Origin: Engelhardtia mirabilis
Lineage (GTDB): Bacteria > Planctomycetota > UBA1135 > GCA-002686595
Reading direction: 5' to 3'
DNA: 64,000 bases
NCBI GenBank assembly: GCA_007751255.1
Contig: CP036296.1
Coordinates: forward strand, 5,766,001-5,830,000
Shown: in pieces, positions 7,938 through 17,046 of the stretch
Position numbering within the stretch: position 1 is the first letter of the stretch
Layout: every line of letters starts with the position of its first letter
Program-made: the position numbers and the translations under genes
Notes under the pieces: model-generated
Database searches by the model: none
What the model saw: the letters and a program-made list of their open reading frames with translations, nothing else
Told to the model about the DNA's origin: nothing

Positions 7938-9710
7938 ATGCCCTCCGCCCCCGAAGCGAGCCCCCCCGTCGCCCGCGACGACGCTGCCGCCGCGGCCGGC
8001 CGGCGGCGGCTGTGGACCGCGGTCACCCTGCTGTGGCTCGCGGCCCTGGGCGGGCGGCTGCTCGGTCTCGATTACCTATTGCCCCACGCGCCGGAGCCGG
8101 ACGCCTACGTGGTGCAGCAGGCCCTGTGGATGCAGGCCCACGACGGGGCGCCGACCGAGGGCGTGGACGCGGTGGTGTGGCGCAAGTACCCGCACCTGTT
8201 GGCGCGGGTCTTGAGCGTCGCCCTGCCCGAAGCGGCGGCCCTGCCGCCCCTCGAGCCGTCCACGCTCCAGCAGCACCTCGACCAGGCCGCTCGGCCGTAC
8301 GTCCTGGGGCGCGCCCTCTCGGCGCTGCTCGCCAGCTTGGCGGTGCCCCTGACGTTTCTGCTCGCGCGGCGTTTCGTCCGTCCGCGCGTGGCTCTGATCG
8401 CGGCAGCGCTGATGGGCACCAGCCTGCTGCACCTGTACCTGTCGCAGATGGCGCGCCCCCACGGGCCGGTGGCGACCTTCACCCTGGCCACGACTTGGCT
8501 CGCCGTGGAGTGGTACCGCCGGCCGCGGGCGAGCGTGGCGGTGGGAGCCTGCGTCGCCGCGGCCCTGGCGGTGGCGACGCTCCACAACGGCCTGGCCGCC
8601 CTGGCGCCGCTGGGGGTGGCGTGGGTTCTGACCCTGCGCCGCGACGGCCCGCGCGCCCTGCTGCCGGCGGCAGGCGTGCTGCTCGCGGTGGGGCTGGCGC
8701 TGTGGCTCGCCTACCCCTTCCTCGGAGAGCCGCCGCTCGAGGTCGACAGCGCGCTCGGGCTCGACGCCGAGGTCGTCGCGGCCGGGCACGAGGTGCAGCT
8801 CGACCGCTTCGGCGGTGGCGGGTTCGCGGTGATCGGGCGGGCCCTCGTCGACTACGACCCGGTGCTGCCCCTGCTGGCCGCGATCGGTCTCGCAGCGCTG
8901 GTGCTGCGCCGCGGCTGGACCACGGAACAGCTCGGGCGCGGGGTCGTCGTCGCCGGCTTCGGGCTGCCGTACCTGTTGGCCATCGGCCTGTACGACTTCA
9001 GCTTCGAGCGCTTCGCCCTGCCCCTGTGGCCGCTGCTCGCGGTGCTCGGCGCCCACGGATTGGCGAGCCTGGCGCAGGGCATCGGTCCGCGCGCCAAGTT
9101 CGCCCTGCCGTTCGTCGTCCTTGCGATCCCCGCGCTGCTCTGCGCGCGCAAGCTGCAACTGAACCTGAGGCCCGACACCTACGAACGGATCGCCGCGCGC
9201 GTCGAGCGCCGGCTGGATTCGACCGACGGGCTTCTGCTCGCGCATCCCCAGGGGTTCCTGCCCCTACCGCTGCTCGAGCGCGTCACGCGTGAGCGCTCCT
9301 GGTCGGGCTTGACGGTCCTGCCCTGGCGCGAACACCTGCTGTGCTATCCGCCCGCGACCGACGCCAACCCGATCCTGGTGCGCCAGGCCCCCAGTCGCTC
9401 GGAGCTCGACGCGCGCGGATGGCGCGCGCGCGACGGCACCGTCTCCCCCGCCATGCTGCAGGCCCTGATCGACCAACTCACCGGCGTCGAGGGCGAGTGG
9501 ATCCTGACCGTCGACCTCAGGCGCGGTGCGCGGCGCGGCGGCCAGGAACAGGCGCTCGAGCGTTTCGCGCGGCTGGTCACCACCGAGTCGCCTTGGCGCG
9601 ACGGCGACGACAGCGGCGCCGAGGTCGGCTACCAGGGCGAGAGCGCGCTGATGCGCCTGGTGCAGGGCGAGCGCCTGGGCCCCTGCCTGCGCCTGTGGGA
9701 CCTGCCCTGA
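7938..9710 (+). CDS. GT39-like membrane glycosyltransferase
   Basis: A 590-residue polytopic protein. The ATG at 7938 precedes the first hydrophobic helix (WTAVTLLWLAALGGRLLGL). The loop after that helix is 'PHAPEPDAYVVQQALWM', equivalent to the acidic GT-C loop but with Pro-Asp-Ala instead of Asp-Glu, so the donor-site chemistry may differ from the divergent neighbour. Around ten transmembrane helices fill residues 20-400. The C-terminal 180 residues are soluble. The following sulfatase-like gene starts 41 bp downstream, so the two are probably co-transcribed. A role in cell-envelope glycan modification is inferred from family and context. Confidence 0.75.
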   Translation: MPSAPEASPPVARDDAAAAAGRRRLWTAVTLLWLAALGGRLLGLDYLLPHAPEPDAYVVQQALWMQAHDGAPTEGVDAVVWRKYPHLLARVLSVALPEAAALPPLEPSTLQQHLDQAARPYVLGRALSALLASLAVPLTFLLARRFVRPRVALIAAALMGTSLLHLYLSQMARPHGPVATFTLATTWLAVEWYRRPRASVAVGACVAAALAVATLHNGLAALAPLGVAWVLTLRRDGPRALLPAAGVLLAVGLALWLAYPFLGEPPLEVDSALGLDAEVVAAGHEVQLDRFGGGGFAVIGRALVDYDPVLPLLAAIGLAALVLRRGWTTEQLGRGVVVAGFGLPYLLAIGLYDFSFERFALPLWPLLAVLGAHGLASLAQGIGPRAKFALPFVVLAIPALLCARKLQLNLRPDTYERIAARVERRLDSTDGLLLAHPQGFLPLPLLERVTRERSWSGLTVLPWREHLLCYPPATDANPILVRQAPSRSELDARGWRARDGTVSPAMLQALIDQLTGVEGEWILTVDLRRGARRGGQEQALERFARLVTTESPWRDGDDSGAEVGYQGESALMRLVQGERLGPCLRLWDLP

Positions 9711-9751
9711 AGGCAAACGGCGGGCGGCCGACCGACGTAGACTTCGAAGCC

Positions 9752-11167
9752 GTGATCGCTCGTAACCACACCGCGCATCCGCGCCCGCTCGCCGTTGCCG
9801 CCCTGGCCGCCGCAGTGGCCTTGACCGCCTGCAGCCACGCGCCGAAAGGCCCGCGCGACGTGCTGCTGGTGACGATCGACACCCTGCGCGCGGACATGCT
9901 CTCGAGCTACGGGCACCCGCGGCGCTCCACGCCGAACCTGGACGCCCTGGCCGCCAGCGGCGCGCGCTTCGAGCGCCACTATTCCACGGCGCCGATGACC
10001 GGGCCGTCCCATGCGACGATGCTGACCGGGCTCTACTCGTCCGAGCACGGCCTGTTGCGGAACGGGAAGCTGTACCCGTCGGAGCCGCCCTGCCTGCCGG
10101 AGGAGCTGGCCGACGCGGGCTACCAGACCCTGGCGGTGGTCGGCTCGAAGGTGCTCGACGCGAAGTTCGGCATGGACCGCGGCTTCGACGTCTACGACGA
10201 CGAGATCAACATCGAGGACGGCGAACGCCGCGGGCGGCCGGTCAGCGCCGAGCGCTATGCGTCCGAGGTGGTCGACACGGCCCTGGCCTATCTCGGCGAG
10301 ATGTCCGAGTCGGAGCCGGTCTTCGCCTGGATCCACGTATTCGACCCCCATGCGCCGTTCGAGGCGCCGGTGGAGCTGCTGCCGCGCCGCAACGTGCAGG
10401 CCATCTTCGACGACCGCCTCGAGCCCTCGGAGCTCTTCGACCGCGCCCACCTGCTCAAGGCCTACATCGGCTACGAGTTGGAGATCGCCTACACCGACCA
10501 GGAGATCGGGCGCCTGCTCGAGGGCTGGAACGCGCGGGAGCGTGGGCGCGACAGCGTCGTATGCGTCACCTCCGACCACGGCGAGGGCATGGGCGAACAC
10601 GGCTACATGGGGCACGGGCTGTACCTCTACGACGAGCAGTTGCACGTGCCGCTGATCCTGCGCGCGCGGGGCGTGTTCGAGCCCGGGCTGGTCGTGTCCG
10701 AACGCACCTCGGCGATCGACTTGGGAGCCACGCTCTTGGGGCTCTCTGGCGCCGTGGAAGAGGTTCGCCTGCCGGGTGGCGACCTGGCCGCCTTCGGGCG
10801 GGGCGAGGGCGGACCTCGCGACGTGGTCGCCGAGCGCCCGCTCTTCAGCGAGTGGGACCTCGACCAATCCCAGCGCCGCGCAGCCCTGGATCAATTCGAC
10901 GACCGCGGCAACGCGCGCGGGACCCACGTGGCTTTGGTGGCGGACGACTGGAAGTACATCTGGAGCTCCGACGTGGGGCCGGAGCTATACGACCTGGTAG
11001 CCGATCCGCGCGAAGTCTCGAACGTCGCGGCCCAGGCCGAGCAGCGTCTGGGGGACCTGGCCGAGCGGTTCGACCTCTGGCGGCGCGCGCGGCAACCGGC
11101 CTTCGTGAACGAGGAGCTCGACGACGACGAGACGCTGAAGATGCTCGAGGAGTTGGGCTACCGCTGA
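9752..11167 (+). CDS. Sulfatase-family (alkaline-phosphatase superfamily) lipoprotein, second copy
   Basis: A 471-residue relative of the gene at 869. GTG start at 9752 gives a signal peptide with lipobox LTACS. Metal-binding motifs: 'DVLLVTIDTLRADML', 'FDPHAPF', and 'VVCVTSDHGEGMGEHG'. The nucleophile region is 'MTGPSHATMLTGL', again with Thr where sulfatases carry Cys or Ser. The C-terminus ends in 'MLEELGYR', close to 'LEALGYVEGE' of the first copy, a tail common in these proteins. It probably acts in the periplasm on a sulfate or phosphate ester; specificity cannot be told from sequence. It lies 41 bp after a membrane glycosyltransferase gene, suggesting the two act on the same envelope glycan or lipid. 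Confidence 0.85.
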   Translation: MIARNHTAHPRPLAVAALAAAVALTACSHAPKGPRDVLLVTIDTLRADMLSSYGHPRRSTPNLDALAASGARFERHYSTAPMTGPSHATMLTGLYSSEHGLLRNGKLYPSEPPCLPEELADAGYQTLAVVGSKVLDAKFGMDRGFDVYDDEINIEDGERRGRPVSAERYASEVVDTALAYLGEMSESEPVFAWIHVFDPHAPFEAPVELLPRRNVQAIFDDRLEPSELFDRAHLLKAYIGYELEIAYTDQEIGRLLEGWNARERGRDSVVCVTSDHGEGMGEHGYMGHGLYLYDEQLHVPLILRARGVFEPGLVVSERTSAIDLGATLLGLSGAVEEVRLPGGDLAAFGRGEGGPRDVVAERPLFSEWDLDQSQRRAALDQFDDRGNARGTHVALVADDWKYIWSSDVGPELYDLVADPREVSNVAAQAEQRLGDLAERFDLWRRARQPAFVNEELDDDETLKMLEELGYR

Positions 11168-11223
11168 GCGCGGAACACGGTGGTTTACCTGTAACCGCGC
11201 GGGCGCCCGAGCGTCCCTGGGGT

Positions 11224-12132
11224 GTGGGAACGGCGCTCAGACGACTGGACCGCGGCGGCAGATCCTGGCCCGCGGAGTTGGACACGATCGAAGGCGCGCC
11301 CGAGTGCCTGTGGGCGCGGGGGCGAGTGGAGCTGTTGGCGGGCGACGACTCCGCGCGCGGTGGGCCGCGGGTCGCGATCGTCGGCAGCCGTGGGCCGAGT
11401 CCCTACGGCCAGGACCAGGCGCGGCGCTTTTCGGCATGGCTCGCGGCGCGGGGCGCGACCATCGTCAGCGGCCTGGCGCGCGGCGTGGACTCGGTGGCCC
11501 ACGCAGCGGCCTTGGACGTTGGGGGCGACACGATCGCGGTGCTCGGCTCGGGCGTGGACCGTCCCTGGCCGGCGGGGCCCCTGGCGGAGCGGGTGGCTTC
11601 GGAGGGTCTCTTGCTGTCGGAGTTCGAACCCGGCACCCCGCCGGCCAAGCACCACTTCCCCCAGCGCAATCGACTGATCTCCGGACTGTCCGCCGCAGTG
11701 GTCGTGATCGAGGGCGCCTTTCGCTCGGGCTCCTTGATCACGGCGCGCTGGGCGGCGGACCAGGGCCGCGAGGTCTTCGCCCTGCCCGGCCGGGTCGACC
11801 AGCCCCTGGCGCGCGGTTGCCATCGCCTGCTGCGCGAGGGCGCGGCCCTGGTCGAGGATCCCGGGGAGTTGGCCGAGATCCTGGGGCTGGGCGCGGCGCC
11901 CTGTCACGACGGCTCCGCGGACTCGGTCGCAGAGGTGCCCCTGTTGGCGGCCCTGCAGGGCGAGACGTCGACCGCCGGTGAGCTGGCCACGCGGCTCGCG
12001 AGACCGCTGAACGAGGTGCTGACCGATCTCGCGCTGCTGGAACTCGAAGGGCGCGTGGCGCGTGCGCCGGGCGGCCTCTACCGGCGCGTCGAACGTGGCC
12101 CCACCGATCGCGGCAGGAGTGCGCGTCGATGA
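11224..12132 (+). CDS. dprA: DNA-processing protein DprA/Smf
   Basis: A 302-residue DprA: it binds incoming single-stranded DNA during transformation and loads RecA. The Rossmann-like core shows 'VAIVGSRGPSPYG', 'IVSGLARGVDSVAHAAAL', 'FPQRNRLISGLS' and 'FRSGSLITARWAADQGREVF', the family signatures in order. A C-terminal winged-helix domain (about residues 240-295, 'TSTAGELATRLARPLNEVL') is present, as in many full-length DprA proteins. The start is uncertain: GTG at 11224 is the best in-frame codon after the sulfatase stop at 11167 and gives a short N-terminal region. No SAM-like N-terminal domain is visible. Presence of dprA suggests competence, but no other com genes are in the window. Confidence 0.85.
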   Translation: MGTALRRLDRGGRSWPAELDTIEGAPECLWARGRVELLAGDDSARGGPRVAIVGSRGPSPYGQDQARRFSAWLAARGATIVSGLARGVDSVAHAAALDVGGDTIAVLGSGVDRPWPAGPLAERVASEGLLLSEFEPGTPPAKHHFPQRNRLISGLSAAVVVIEGAFRSGSLITARWAADQGREVFALPGRVDQPLARGCHRLLREGAALVEDPGELAEILGLGAAPCHDGSADSVAEVPLLAALQGETSTAGELATRLARPLNEVLTDLALLELEGRVARAPGGLYRRVERGPTDRGRSARR

Positions 12133-12171
12133 TGACGGCGATCGCTCGTCTGGGCAGCGTGCGCCGGCCGG

Positions 12172-12363
12172 TCAGCCGACGTACAGGCCCATCAGGACCA
12201 GGGCCGCGGCCAGTGCGATGCACGAGCCCACGAAGACCATGGCCCGCCGGGGCAGGTCGCGGAAGGCCCCGCGGTCGTCGGCGTGGCTCAGGAACGACGT
12301 CACCACGACGATCGGAAGGGTGCCGATGGCGAACAGCACGACGTAGGCGAGGTAGCCGATCAC
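12172..12363 (-). CDS. Small two-helix membrane protein
   Basis: A 63-residue protein with a GTG start that overlaps the stop of the upstream gene (GTGA), indicating translational coupling. Two hydrophobic helices (AYVVLFAIGTLPIVVVTSFL and VFVGSCIALAAALVLMGLYV) flank a polar loop. I do not recognise the family. Its coupling to the DUF6677-like protein suggests they work together in the membrane. Confidence 0.6.
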   Translation of the reverse strand: MIGYLAYVVLFAIGTLPIVVVTSFLSHADDRGAFRDLPRRAMVFVGSCIALAAALVLMGLYVG

Positions 12364-13226
12364 GCTGCGCTCTCCCCGATCTCGACCTCGGCGCTGCGGT
12401 GGCGGTTGCGATGCTTCTCGCGGTCGGCCACCGGATCGCGGCCGAGCAGCTTGGATTCCTGCCAGGCGAAGACGTCCATCAACACGACGGCGTTGAGCAG
12501 ACCCGCCATGGCGCCGAAGGTCAGACCGAAGTCGATGTACGGCATCGAGCCGCTGACCGGCGGGCGACCGCTCACGAACTCCGTCAACACCGCGGGCAGA
12601 CCGCACATCAACTGCGCGCCCCAGTAGTAGAAGTGCCGTTCGCGGCTGAGGTTCGCGCCCTCCGACAGGACCGTGCCCAAGGCGAAGAGGCCAATCAGCA
12701 GCACGGCGACGATCACGCCGCGAAGGACCCTGCCCTGGAGCAGGTGACCGAGGCCGGGCACAGCCCAACCGGCGACCACGAACACGGCCGGGGAGAGGCC
12801 CGGGCGACGCTCGGCGCCGGCGCGCGCGGAGAAGTGCGCGTCGACCATCAGCGCCATGTTCGCCAAGCCGCTGAGTGCCGCGAGCAGGGAGCCGATCCAG
12901 ATCCCGCTGGGATAGGGATGGGGCACGTAGCCCGGGTCGCCGAACCCGTGGCTCCGCATCTGCCAGATCAGTCCACCCAGGTTGCCGACCTCGGGGGTCA
13001 AGGCGACCGAGAAGGCTCCGCGCAGCTCGGGGTCGAGGAACTCGAAGGTCATGCCCCCGGCCAGCTTGACGCCCAGCCAGTACATGCCGCCCACGACCAC
13101 GAAGGCCACCACGCCCTGGGCCACGCGGCCCAGGTACAGGTGCCCCGCCCCCGGCAGGAACCAGGTCAGAAGGACGGCGACGAGGGGCTCGCCACCTGCT
13201 CTCGCATCACTTCGGGGGGCATCCAT
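12360..13226 (-). CDS. DUF6677-like polytopic membrane protein
   Basis: A 288-residue protein with two related halves. Each opens with a 'PG.GH...GR' motif inside a membrane segment: 'WFLPGAGHLYLGRVAQG' near residue 22 and 'WAVPGLGHLLQGRVLRG' near residue 155. This duplicated Gly-His-Gly-Arg pattern matches DUF6677/TM2-like proteins seen in planctomycetes. About six to seven hydrophobic helices. The C-terminus is charged and cytoplasmic. Function unknown. Its stop overlaps the GTG start of the 63-residue membrane protein. Confidence 0.7.
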   Translation of the reverse strand: MDAPRSDARAGGEPLVAVLLTWFLPGAGHLYLGRVAQGVVAFVVVGGMYWLGVKLAGGMTFEFLDPELRGAFSVALTPEVGNLGGLIWQMRSHGFGDPGYVPHPYPSGIWIGSLLAALSGLANMALMVDAHFSARAGAERRPGLSPAVFVVAGWAVPGLGHLLQGRVLRGVIVAVLLIGLFALGTVLSEGANLSRERHFYYWGAQLMCGLPAVLTEFVSGRPPVSGSMPYIDFGLTFGAMAGLLNAVVLMDVFAWQESKLLGRDPVADREKHRNRHRSAEVEIGESAA

Positions 13227-13363
13227 CGGCCGGGTTTTCTATCAGGGCTGGAGTTTGGGCGCCACGGAAGATCAGAGCGGCCGAGGATCGGAACAGCACG
13301 AGAACGGCGCTGCCGAGCGTCCCGATCGCACGGTGCCCCCCGAGCGCTGCGTACGATGCCCCC

Positions 13364-13813
13364 ATGGACGGCACGAGCCCCGAATCGATCGAATTGCCCC
13401 ACCGGCATCGGATCCGCGTGCGCTACGCGGAAACCGACCAGATGGGCCGGGTCCACCACGCCAACTACCTGCTCTACCTCGAGGAGGCGCGGACCACGAT
13501 GATGGAACAGCTCGGCTGGCCCTACGACGAGCTCGAGCGCTCGGGCCTGGGCCTGGTGGTGCGAAGCACGGACCTGCGCTATCGCGCGGCGGGCTTCTAC
13601 GGGGACAGGCTCGTGGTCGAGACCGTCGTGGCGTCGATCCGTGGCGCCTCGGTGGAGCTGTCCTACGCGGTGCGGCGGGAGTCGAACGGCGAGCGCCTCG
13701 CGACCGCCGGCACCCAGCTGGCCTGCGTGAACCTGCGGTCCGACCCGCCGGCGGTGCAGATGCTGCCGGAGGGGCTGAGGCGCGCCTTCGAGGCCTGCCG
13801 CGGCGAGCTCTGA
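13364..13813 (+). CDS. YbgC/4HBT-family acyl-CoA thioesterase
   Basis: A 149-residue hotdog-fold protein. The signature 'VRYAETDQMGRVHHANYLLYLEEAR' (residues 20-44, given here with its active-site Asp in TDQMG) matches class I 4-hydroxybenzoyl-CoA/YbgC thioesterases. These hydrolyse short or aromatic acyl-CoA thioesters in the cytoplasm. The full hotdog domain is present and length is normal for the family. The ATG follows a CCCCC run with no Shine-Dalgarno sequence. It stands alone, convergent with the zinc-ribbon gene and separated from it by a MITE. Not Pal-Tol linked here, so a YbgC role in envelope division is not supported by context. Confidence 0.85.
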   Translation: MDGTSPESIELPHRHRIRVRYAETDQMGRVHHANYLLYLEEARTTMMEQLGWPYDELERSGLGLVVRSTDLRYRAAGFYGDRLVVETVVASIRGASVELSYAVRRESNGERLATAGTQLACVNLRSDPPAVQMLPEGLRRAFEACRGEL

Positions 13814-13821
13814 CCTGCCGC

Positions 13822-13986
13822 TGGAGTCCTGGATCAGAAATTCGGCGTCACTTCCCGGAGGTCCGATCGATGCTGGCTAGGCGCGCCGACGACGCGTATC
13901 CGCTGCGATACTCGGAGGAGGCGCTGGCGACGCCAGCGGCGATCGGAGCCCGGGAAGTAACGCCGAATTTCGGATCCAGGACACTA
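13822..13986 (+). mobile_element. 165-bp IS630-like MITE, copy B
   Basis: Same length and order as copy A. The left end has mutated (TGGAGTCCTGGATC, the TA now TG), the right end is canonical (GGACACTA followed by G). The arms are mismatched at the diagnostic position (CAG left, CGG right), unlike the paired states in the other copies. The inner ATG with AGGT upstream is kept. It lies between the convergent thioesterase and zinc-ribbon genes, 8 bases from each stop. Confidence 0.88.
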
Positions 13987-13994
13987 GGACCCCG

Positions 13995-14261
13995 TCAGGC
14001 CGGTTCCGGCGGGAAGTCGTTCGGGTCGAAGCTCGACCCGGAGAGTTCGAAGGAGGACTCGTCTTCTCGAGCCACTGCCGGCGCCCAGTCGCGCTCACCG
14101 ATGGGCGCTCCACTGCGGGGCAGCACCGGCGGGAGGGACTCCAGAACCCGCATGGCGCAGGCCGGGCAGGCCTGCCCCCCCTCGATCTCGTTGAGGATCG
14201 GCGGGTCGCCGAGCGGCTGCTTGCAGGTGAAGCACACGGGTTCGCGGGAGGACTCCATCAC
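13995..14261 (-). CDS. Small zinc-ribbon protein
   Basis: An 88-residue protein with two CxxC pairs (Cys10/13 and Cys32/35), spaced as in a rubredoxin-like or treble-clef zinc ribbon. The first half is the metal site; the second half is acidic and Pro-rich, probably unstructured. Starts at the ATG at 14261 (MMESSREPVCFTC). No enzymatic residues are seen. It may be a small adaptor or nucleic-acid/protein-binding factor; function unknown. Confidence 0.65.
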   Translation of the reverse strand: MMESSREPVCFTCKQPLGDPPILNEIEGGQACPACAMRVLESLPPVLPRSGAPIGERDWAPAVAREDESSFELSGSSFDPNDFPPEPA

Positions 14262-14633
14262 GCGTGGCTATCGGCCGTGCTCGCGGGGTGCCTGAAGTCC
14301 GGCCCCCTCCGGCGCAGTCCCAGCCCCCGTCAGACCCGCTTCCGGGCGTCGGGCTCCCGGACCCCCGCGGGTCGTCCGCCGAGATCCGGACACCGGCCAG
14401 GACCAAAGCTCACGTCCAGGGGAGGTTTTCGTCGATTACCCCCCTCCCAAGCCGCCCAGGGGGCGTCATAATCCCCCGTCGAGCCGCTGCCCGGACCTTT
14501 CGGGTCGCACGCTCGCCCTGCCGCGTCCGCGGCTTTCTTTTGGCCCACAAATAGCACTGTTTTGGTGCTCTTTGCCGGCTGCAAGGGAGCCGAGGGCGGA
14601 CCCGAGGCGGGGCGGCACGCCGACCCGCACGCC
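14262..14633. other. Upstream region of the isc operon
   Basis: About 370 bases between divergent genes. The last 130 bases are noticeably richer in A/T than the surroundings (stretch around 14530-14570), fitting a promoter. It contains a short palindrome, listed separately. No RNA gene seen. Confidence 0.45.
14553..14569 (+). promoter_or_regulatory. Palindrome upstream of iscR, possible operator
   Basis: AGCAC (14553-14557) and GTGCT (14565-14569) form a perfect inverted repeat with a TGTTTTG centre in an A/T-rich stretch, 65 bases before the iscR start. Autoregulation of isc operons by IscR through a palindromic site is well known, but this sequence only loosely resembles described IscR sites. 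It could also be part of a promoter or a weak hairpin. Confidence 0.25.
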
Positions 14634-15266
14634 ATGCTCCAACTCACCAAGCGCACCGAATACGGCCTGATCGCCCTGGTCCACCTGGCGGACCGGGGCG
14701 GTGAATTCGTGAGCGCGCGAGAGATCGGCGAGCACTACCCGGTGCCCAAGCGCCTCTTGGCCGAGGTGCTCAAGGACCTGGGACGAGCGAAGCTGGTCGA
14801 GTCCCAGCGCGGCGCCACCGGCGGCTACACCCTGTCGCGCCCCTCCGAGTCGATCTCCTTGGGCGAGATCATCGCGGCCGTCGAGGGTCGACCGACCCTG
14901 ACCGGGTGCGAGGCCTTGGGCAGCTTCCAGGGCGGGTCCTGCGACGTCTCGCCGGTCTGCCCGATCAAGAGTCCGATCCAGCGCGTGCGCGTCGGCATCT
15001 GGGACCTGCTCCAGCGCACCACCCTGCACGACCTGGCCCACCCCAGCCCCCTGGCCTTGGGCGCGCTCTTGGATGCGCGCGAAGGCGGCGTGGGCGAAGG
15101 CGGCATCAGCGACGGCGGCATCAGCGACGGCGGCCGCGCCATGACCACCTCGAACGGGTCCAACACATACAAGCTCGACCCCGGCGCTGCCGCTACGGCG
15201 CGCGCCAGCCGGTCGAGGACGAACATCGCACAGGCTGGACGACTCCCCCTCGGGGCCGAGTCCTGA
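14634..15266 (+). CDS. iscR: Rrf2/IscR-type regulator of the isc operon
   Basis: A 210-residue Rrf2-family transcription factor. The N-terminal winged helix (residues 1-80) starts [12 protein letters not shown] and includes the recognition-helix segment '[19 protein letters not shown]'. Three Cys at positions 92, 103 and 109 match the cluster-ligating region of IscR, though spacing is wider than in the E. coli protein. It probably senses Fe-S status and controls the downstream genes. Unusual: beyond residue 150 is a Gly/Ser-rich tail of about 60 residues containing a duplicated 15-bp DNA unit encoding GGISD twice, absent from typical IscR. The first gene of the isc cluster; iscS follows 41 bp later. 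Confidence 0.85.
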   Translation: MLQLTKRTEYGLIALVHLADRGGEFVSAREIGEHYPVPKRLLAEVLKDLGRAKLVESQRGATGGYTLSRPSESISLGEIIAAVEGRPTLTGCEALGSFQGGSCDVSPVCPIKSPIQRVRVGIWDLLQRTTLHDLAHPSPLALGALLDAREGGVGEGGISDGGISDGGRAMTTSNGSNTYKLDPGAAATARASRSRTNIAQAGRLPLGAES

Positions 15267-15307
15267 GCCACCTCCACTTGACCCCCTCAAACAGTCGACG
15301 CCAACGG

Positions 15308-16528
15308 ATGCAGCTGCCCATCTACATGGACTACCAGGCCACGACCCCGGTCGATCCGCGGGTCCTGGAAGCCATGCTCCCCTTCTTCACACAGGCCTAC
15401 GGCAACGCGGCCAGCCGCAACCACGCCTTCGGCTGGAAGGCCGAGGAAGCCGTGGACGCCGCCCGTGAAGCCTGCGCTTCGATCATCGGCGCCTCGTCCA
15501 AGGAGATCGTCTTCACCTCCGGGTCGACCGAGGCGATCAACCTGGCGATGAAGGGCGTGGCCGAGATGTACGGCCACAAGGGCAAGCACGTGATCACGTC
15601 GCTGGCCGAGCACAAGGCCGTGCTCGACACCGCCAAGCACCTCGAGAAGCAGGGCTTCGAGGTGACCTACCTCAAGCCCGACAAGAACGGCCGCACGACC
15701 GCCGCCGACGTGGCCGCCGCCCTGCGCGAGGACACGATCCTGGTCTCGATCATGTGGGCCAACAACGAGGTCGGCACGGTCAACGACGTGCGCGGCATCG
15801 GCGAGCTGTGCCACGAGAAGGGTGTGCTGTTCTTCACCGACGCCACCCAGGCCGTGGGCAAGATCCCGGTCGACGTGGCCGCCGACCACGTGGATCTCTT
15901 GTGCTTCTCGGGACACAAGATCTACGGACCCAAGGGCGTCGGTGCCCTCTACGTGCGCCGCCGCAACCCGCGCGTGCGCCTGGTGGCCCAGATGGACGGC
16001 GGCGGACACGAGCGCGGCATGCGCTCGGGCACGCTCAACGTCCCCGGCATTGCCGGTTTGGGCGAGGCCTGCCGCTTGGCCCAGGCCGAACTCGAGACCG
16101 AGGCCGCCCGCGCCATTGCCCTGCGCGAGCGCCTGCAGCAGAAGATCGAGGCGGAGCTCGACTTCGTGCACCTGAACGGCGACGCGGAGCACCGCCTGCC
16201 CGGCTGCCTCAACCTCTCCTTCAACTTCGTCGAGGGCGAGTCGCTGCTGATGGGCGTCAAGGACCTCGCGGTGTCTTCCGGCTCGGCCTGCACCTCGGCC
16301 AGCCTCGAGCCCAGCCACGTGCTGCGCTCGATGGACGTCGGCGACGACCTGGCCCACAGCTCGATCCGTTTCGGCCTGGGCCGCTTCACCACCGAGGAGG
16401 AGGTCGACTTCGCCGCCAGGCAGGTGATCGACACGGTCAAGCGCCTGCGCGAGATGTCGCCCCTCTACGAGATGGTCGTCGAAGAGGGCATCGACCTGTC
16501 CACCGTCAACTGGCAAGGCGGCCACTGA
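15308..16528 (+). CDS. iscS: Cysteine desulfurase IscS
   Basis: A 406-residue class V PLP aminotransferase that takes sulfur from cysteine and hands it as persulfide to IscU. PLP-binding Lys204 sits in '[10 protein letters not shown]'; catalytic Cys328 in '[17 protein letters not shown]', both at the positions seen in E. coli IscS. His103 of '[10 protein letters not shown]' is the cofactor-stacking His. Length and the long Cys loop mark it as group I (IscS) rather than SufS. Starts [17 protein letters not shown]. Second gene of the isc operon. Confidence 0.96.
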   Translation: MQLPIYMDYQATTPVDPRVLEAMLPFFTQAYGNAASRNHAFGWKAEEAVDAAREACASIIGASSKEIVFTSGSTEAINLAMKGVAEMYGHKGKHVITSLAEHKAVLDTAKHLEKQGFEVTYLKPDKNGRTTAADVAAALREDTILVSIMWANNEVGTVNDVRGIGELCHEKGVLFFTDATQAVGKIPVDVAADHVDLLCFSGHKIYGPKGVGALYVRRRNPRVRLVAQMDGGGHERGMRSGTLNVPGIAGLGEACRLAQAELETEAARAIALRERLQQKIEAELDFVHLNGDAEHRLPGCLNLSFNFVEGESLLMGVKDLAVSSGSACTSASLEPSHVLRSMDVGDDLAHSSIRFGLGRFTTEEEVDFAARQVIDTVKRLREMSPLYEMVVEEGIDLSTVNWQGGH

Positions 16529-16641
16529 GCCCGGCGGCGAACGCCTCCAGACACGACCTGACCGTACACGGGTCTCGGCCGACACCACGACCGCAGTACC
16601 CACCGACCACACTCCCAACGGAAACCAGCGACACCACAGCC

Positions 16642-17046
16642 ATGGCCTACAGCGACAAGGTCCTCGACCACTACAACAACCCGCGCAACGTCGGCGCCCT
16701 CGACAAGAAGTCGGAGAACGTCGGCACGGGCGTCGTCGGCGCGCCCGAGTGCGGCGACGTGATGAAGCTCCAGATCGAGGTCGACGGCGACCGCATCGTG
16801 GACGCCAAGTTCAAGACCTTCGGCTGCGGCTCGGCGATCGCCAGCTCGTCGCTCGCCACCGAATGGGTCAAGGGCAAGACCCTCGACGAGGCCCTCTCGA
16901 TCTCCAACACCGAGATCGTCCAGGAGCTCTCGCTGCCCCCGGTCAAGATCCACTGCAGCGTCCTCGCCGAGGACGCGATCAAGGCTGCCGTCAACGACTT
17001 CAAGGCCAAGCGCGCCACAACCGCGCAGGAGCAGAGCGCCAAGTGA
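16642..17046 (+). CDS. iscU: Fe-S scaffold protein IscU
   Basis: A 134-residue scaffold on which [2Fe-2S] clusters are built. The three ligand Cys are at 37 (PECGD), 62 (FGCGSAIASSS) and 105 (KIHCSVLAEDAI). Asp39 is conserved. The LPPVK motif recognised by the HscA chaperone is intact at residues 98-102, which fits the presence of hscB and hscA downstream. Starts MAYSDKVLDHYNNPRNVG. A 113-bp spacer separates it from iscS. The stop overlaps the GTG start of iscA. Confidence 0.97.
   Translation: MAYSDKVLDHYNNPRNVGALDKKSENVGTGVVGAPECGDVMKLQIEVDGDRIVDAKFKTFGCGSAIASSSLATEWVKGKTLDEALSISNTEIVQELSLPPVKIHCSVLAEDAIKAAVNDFKAKRATTAQEQSAK

Noticed and set aside
15287-16618. A 443-codon minus-strand frame over iscS, and a 416-codon one over hscA
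   Set aside because: Both lie antisense to well-supported genes, are rich in His, Gly and Leu without domains, and follow the codon phase of the real genes.
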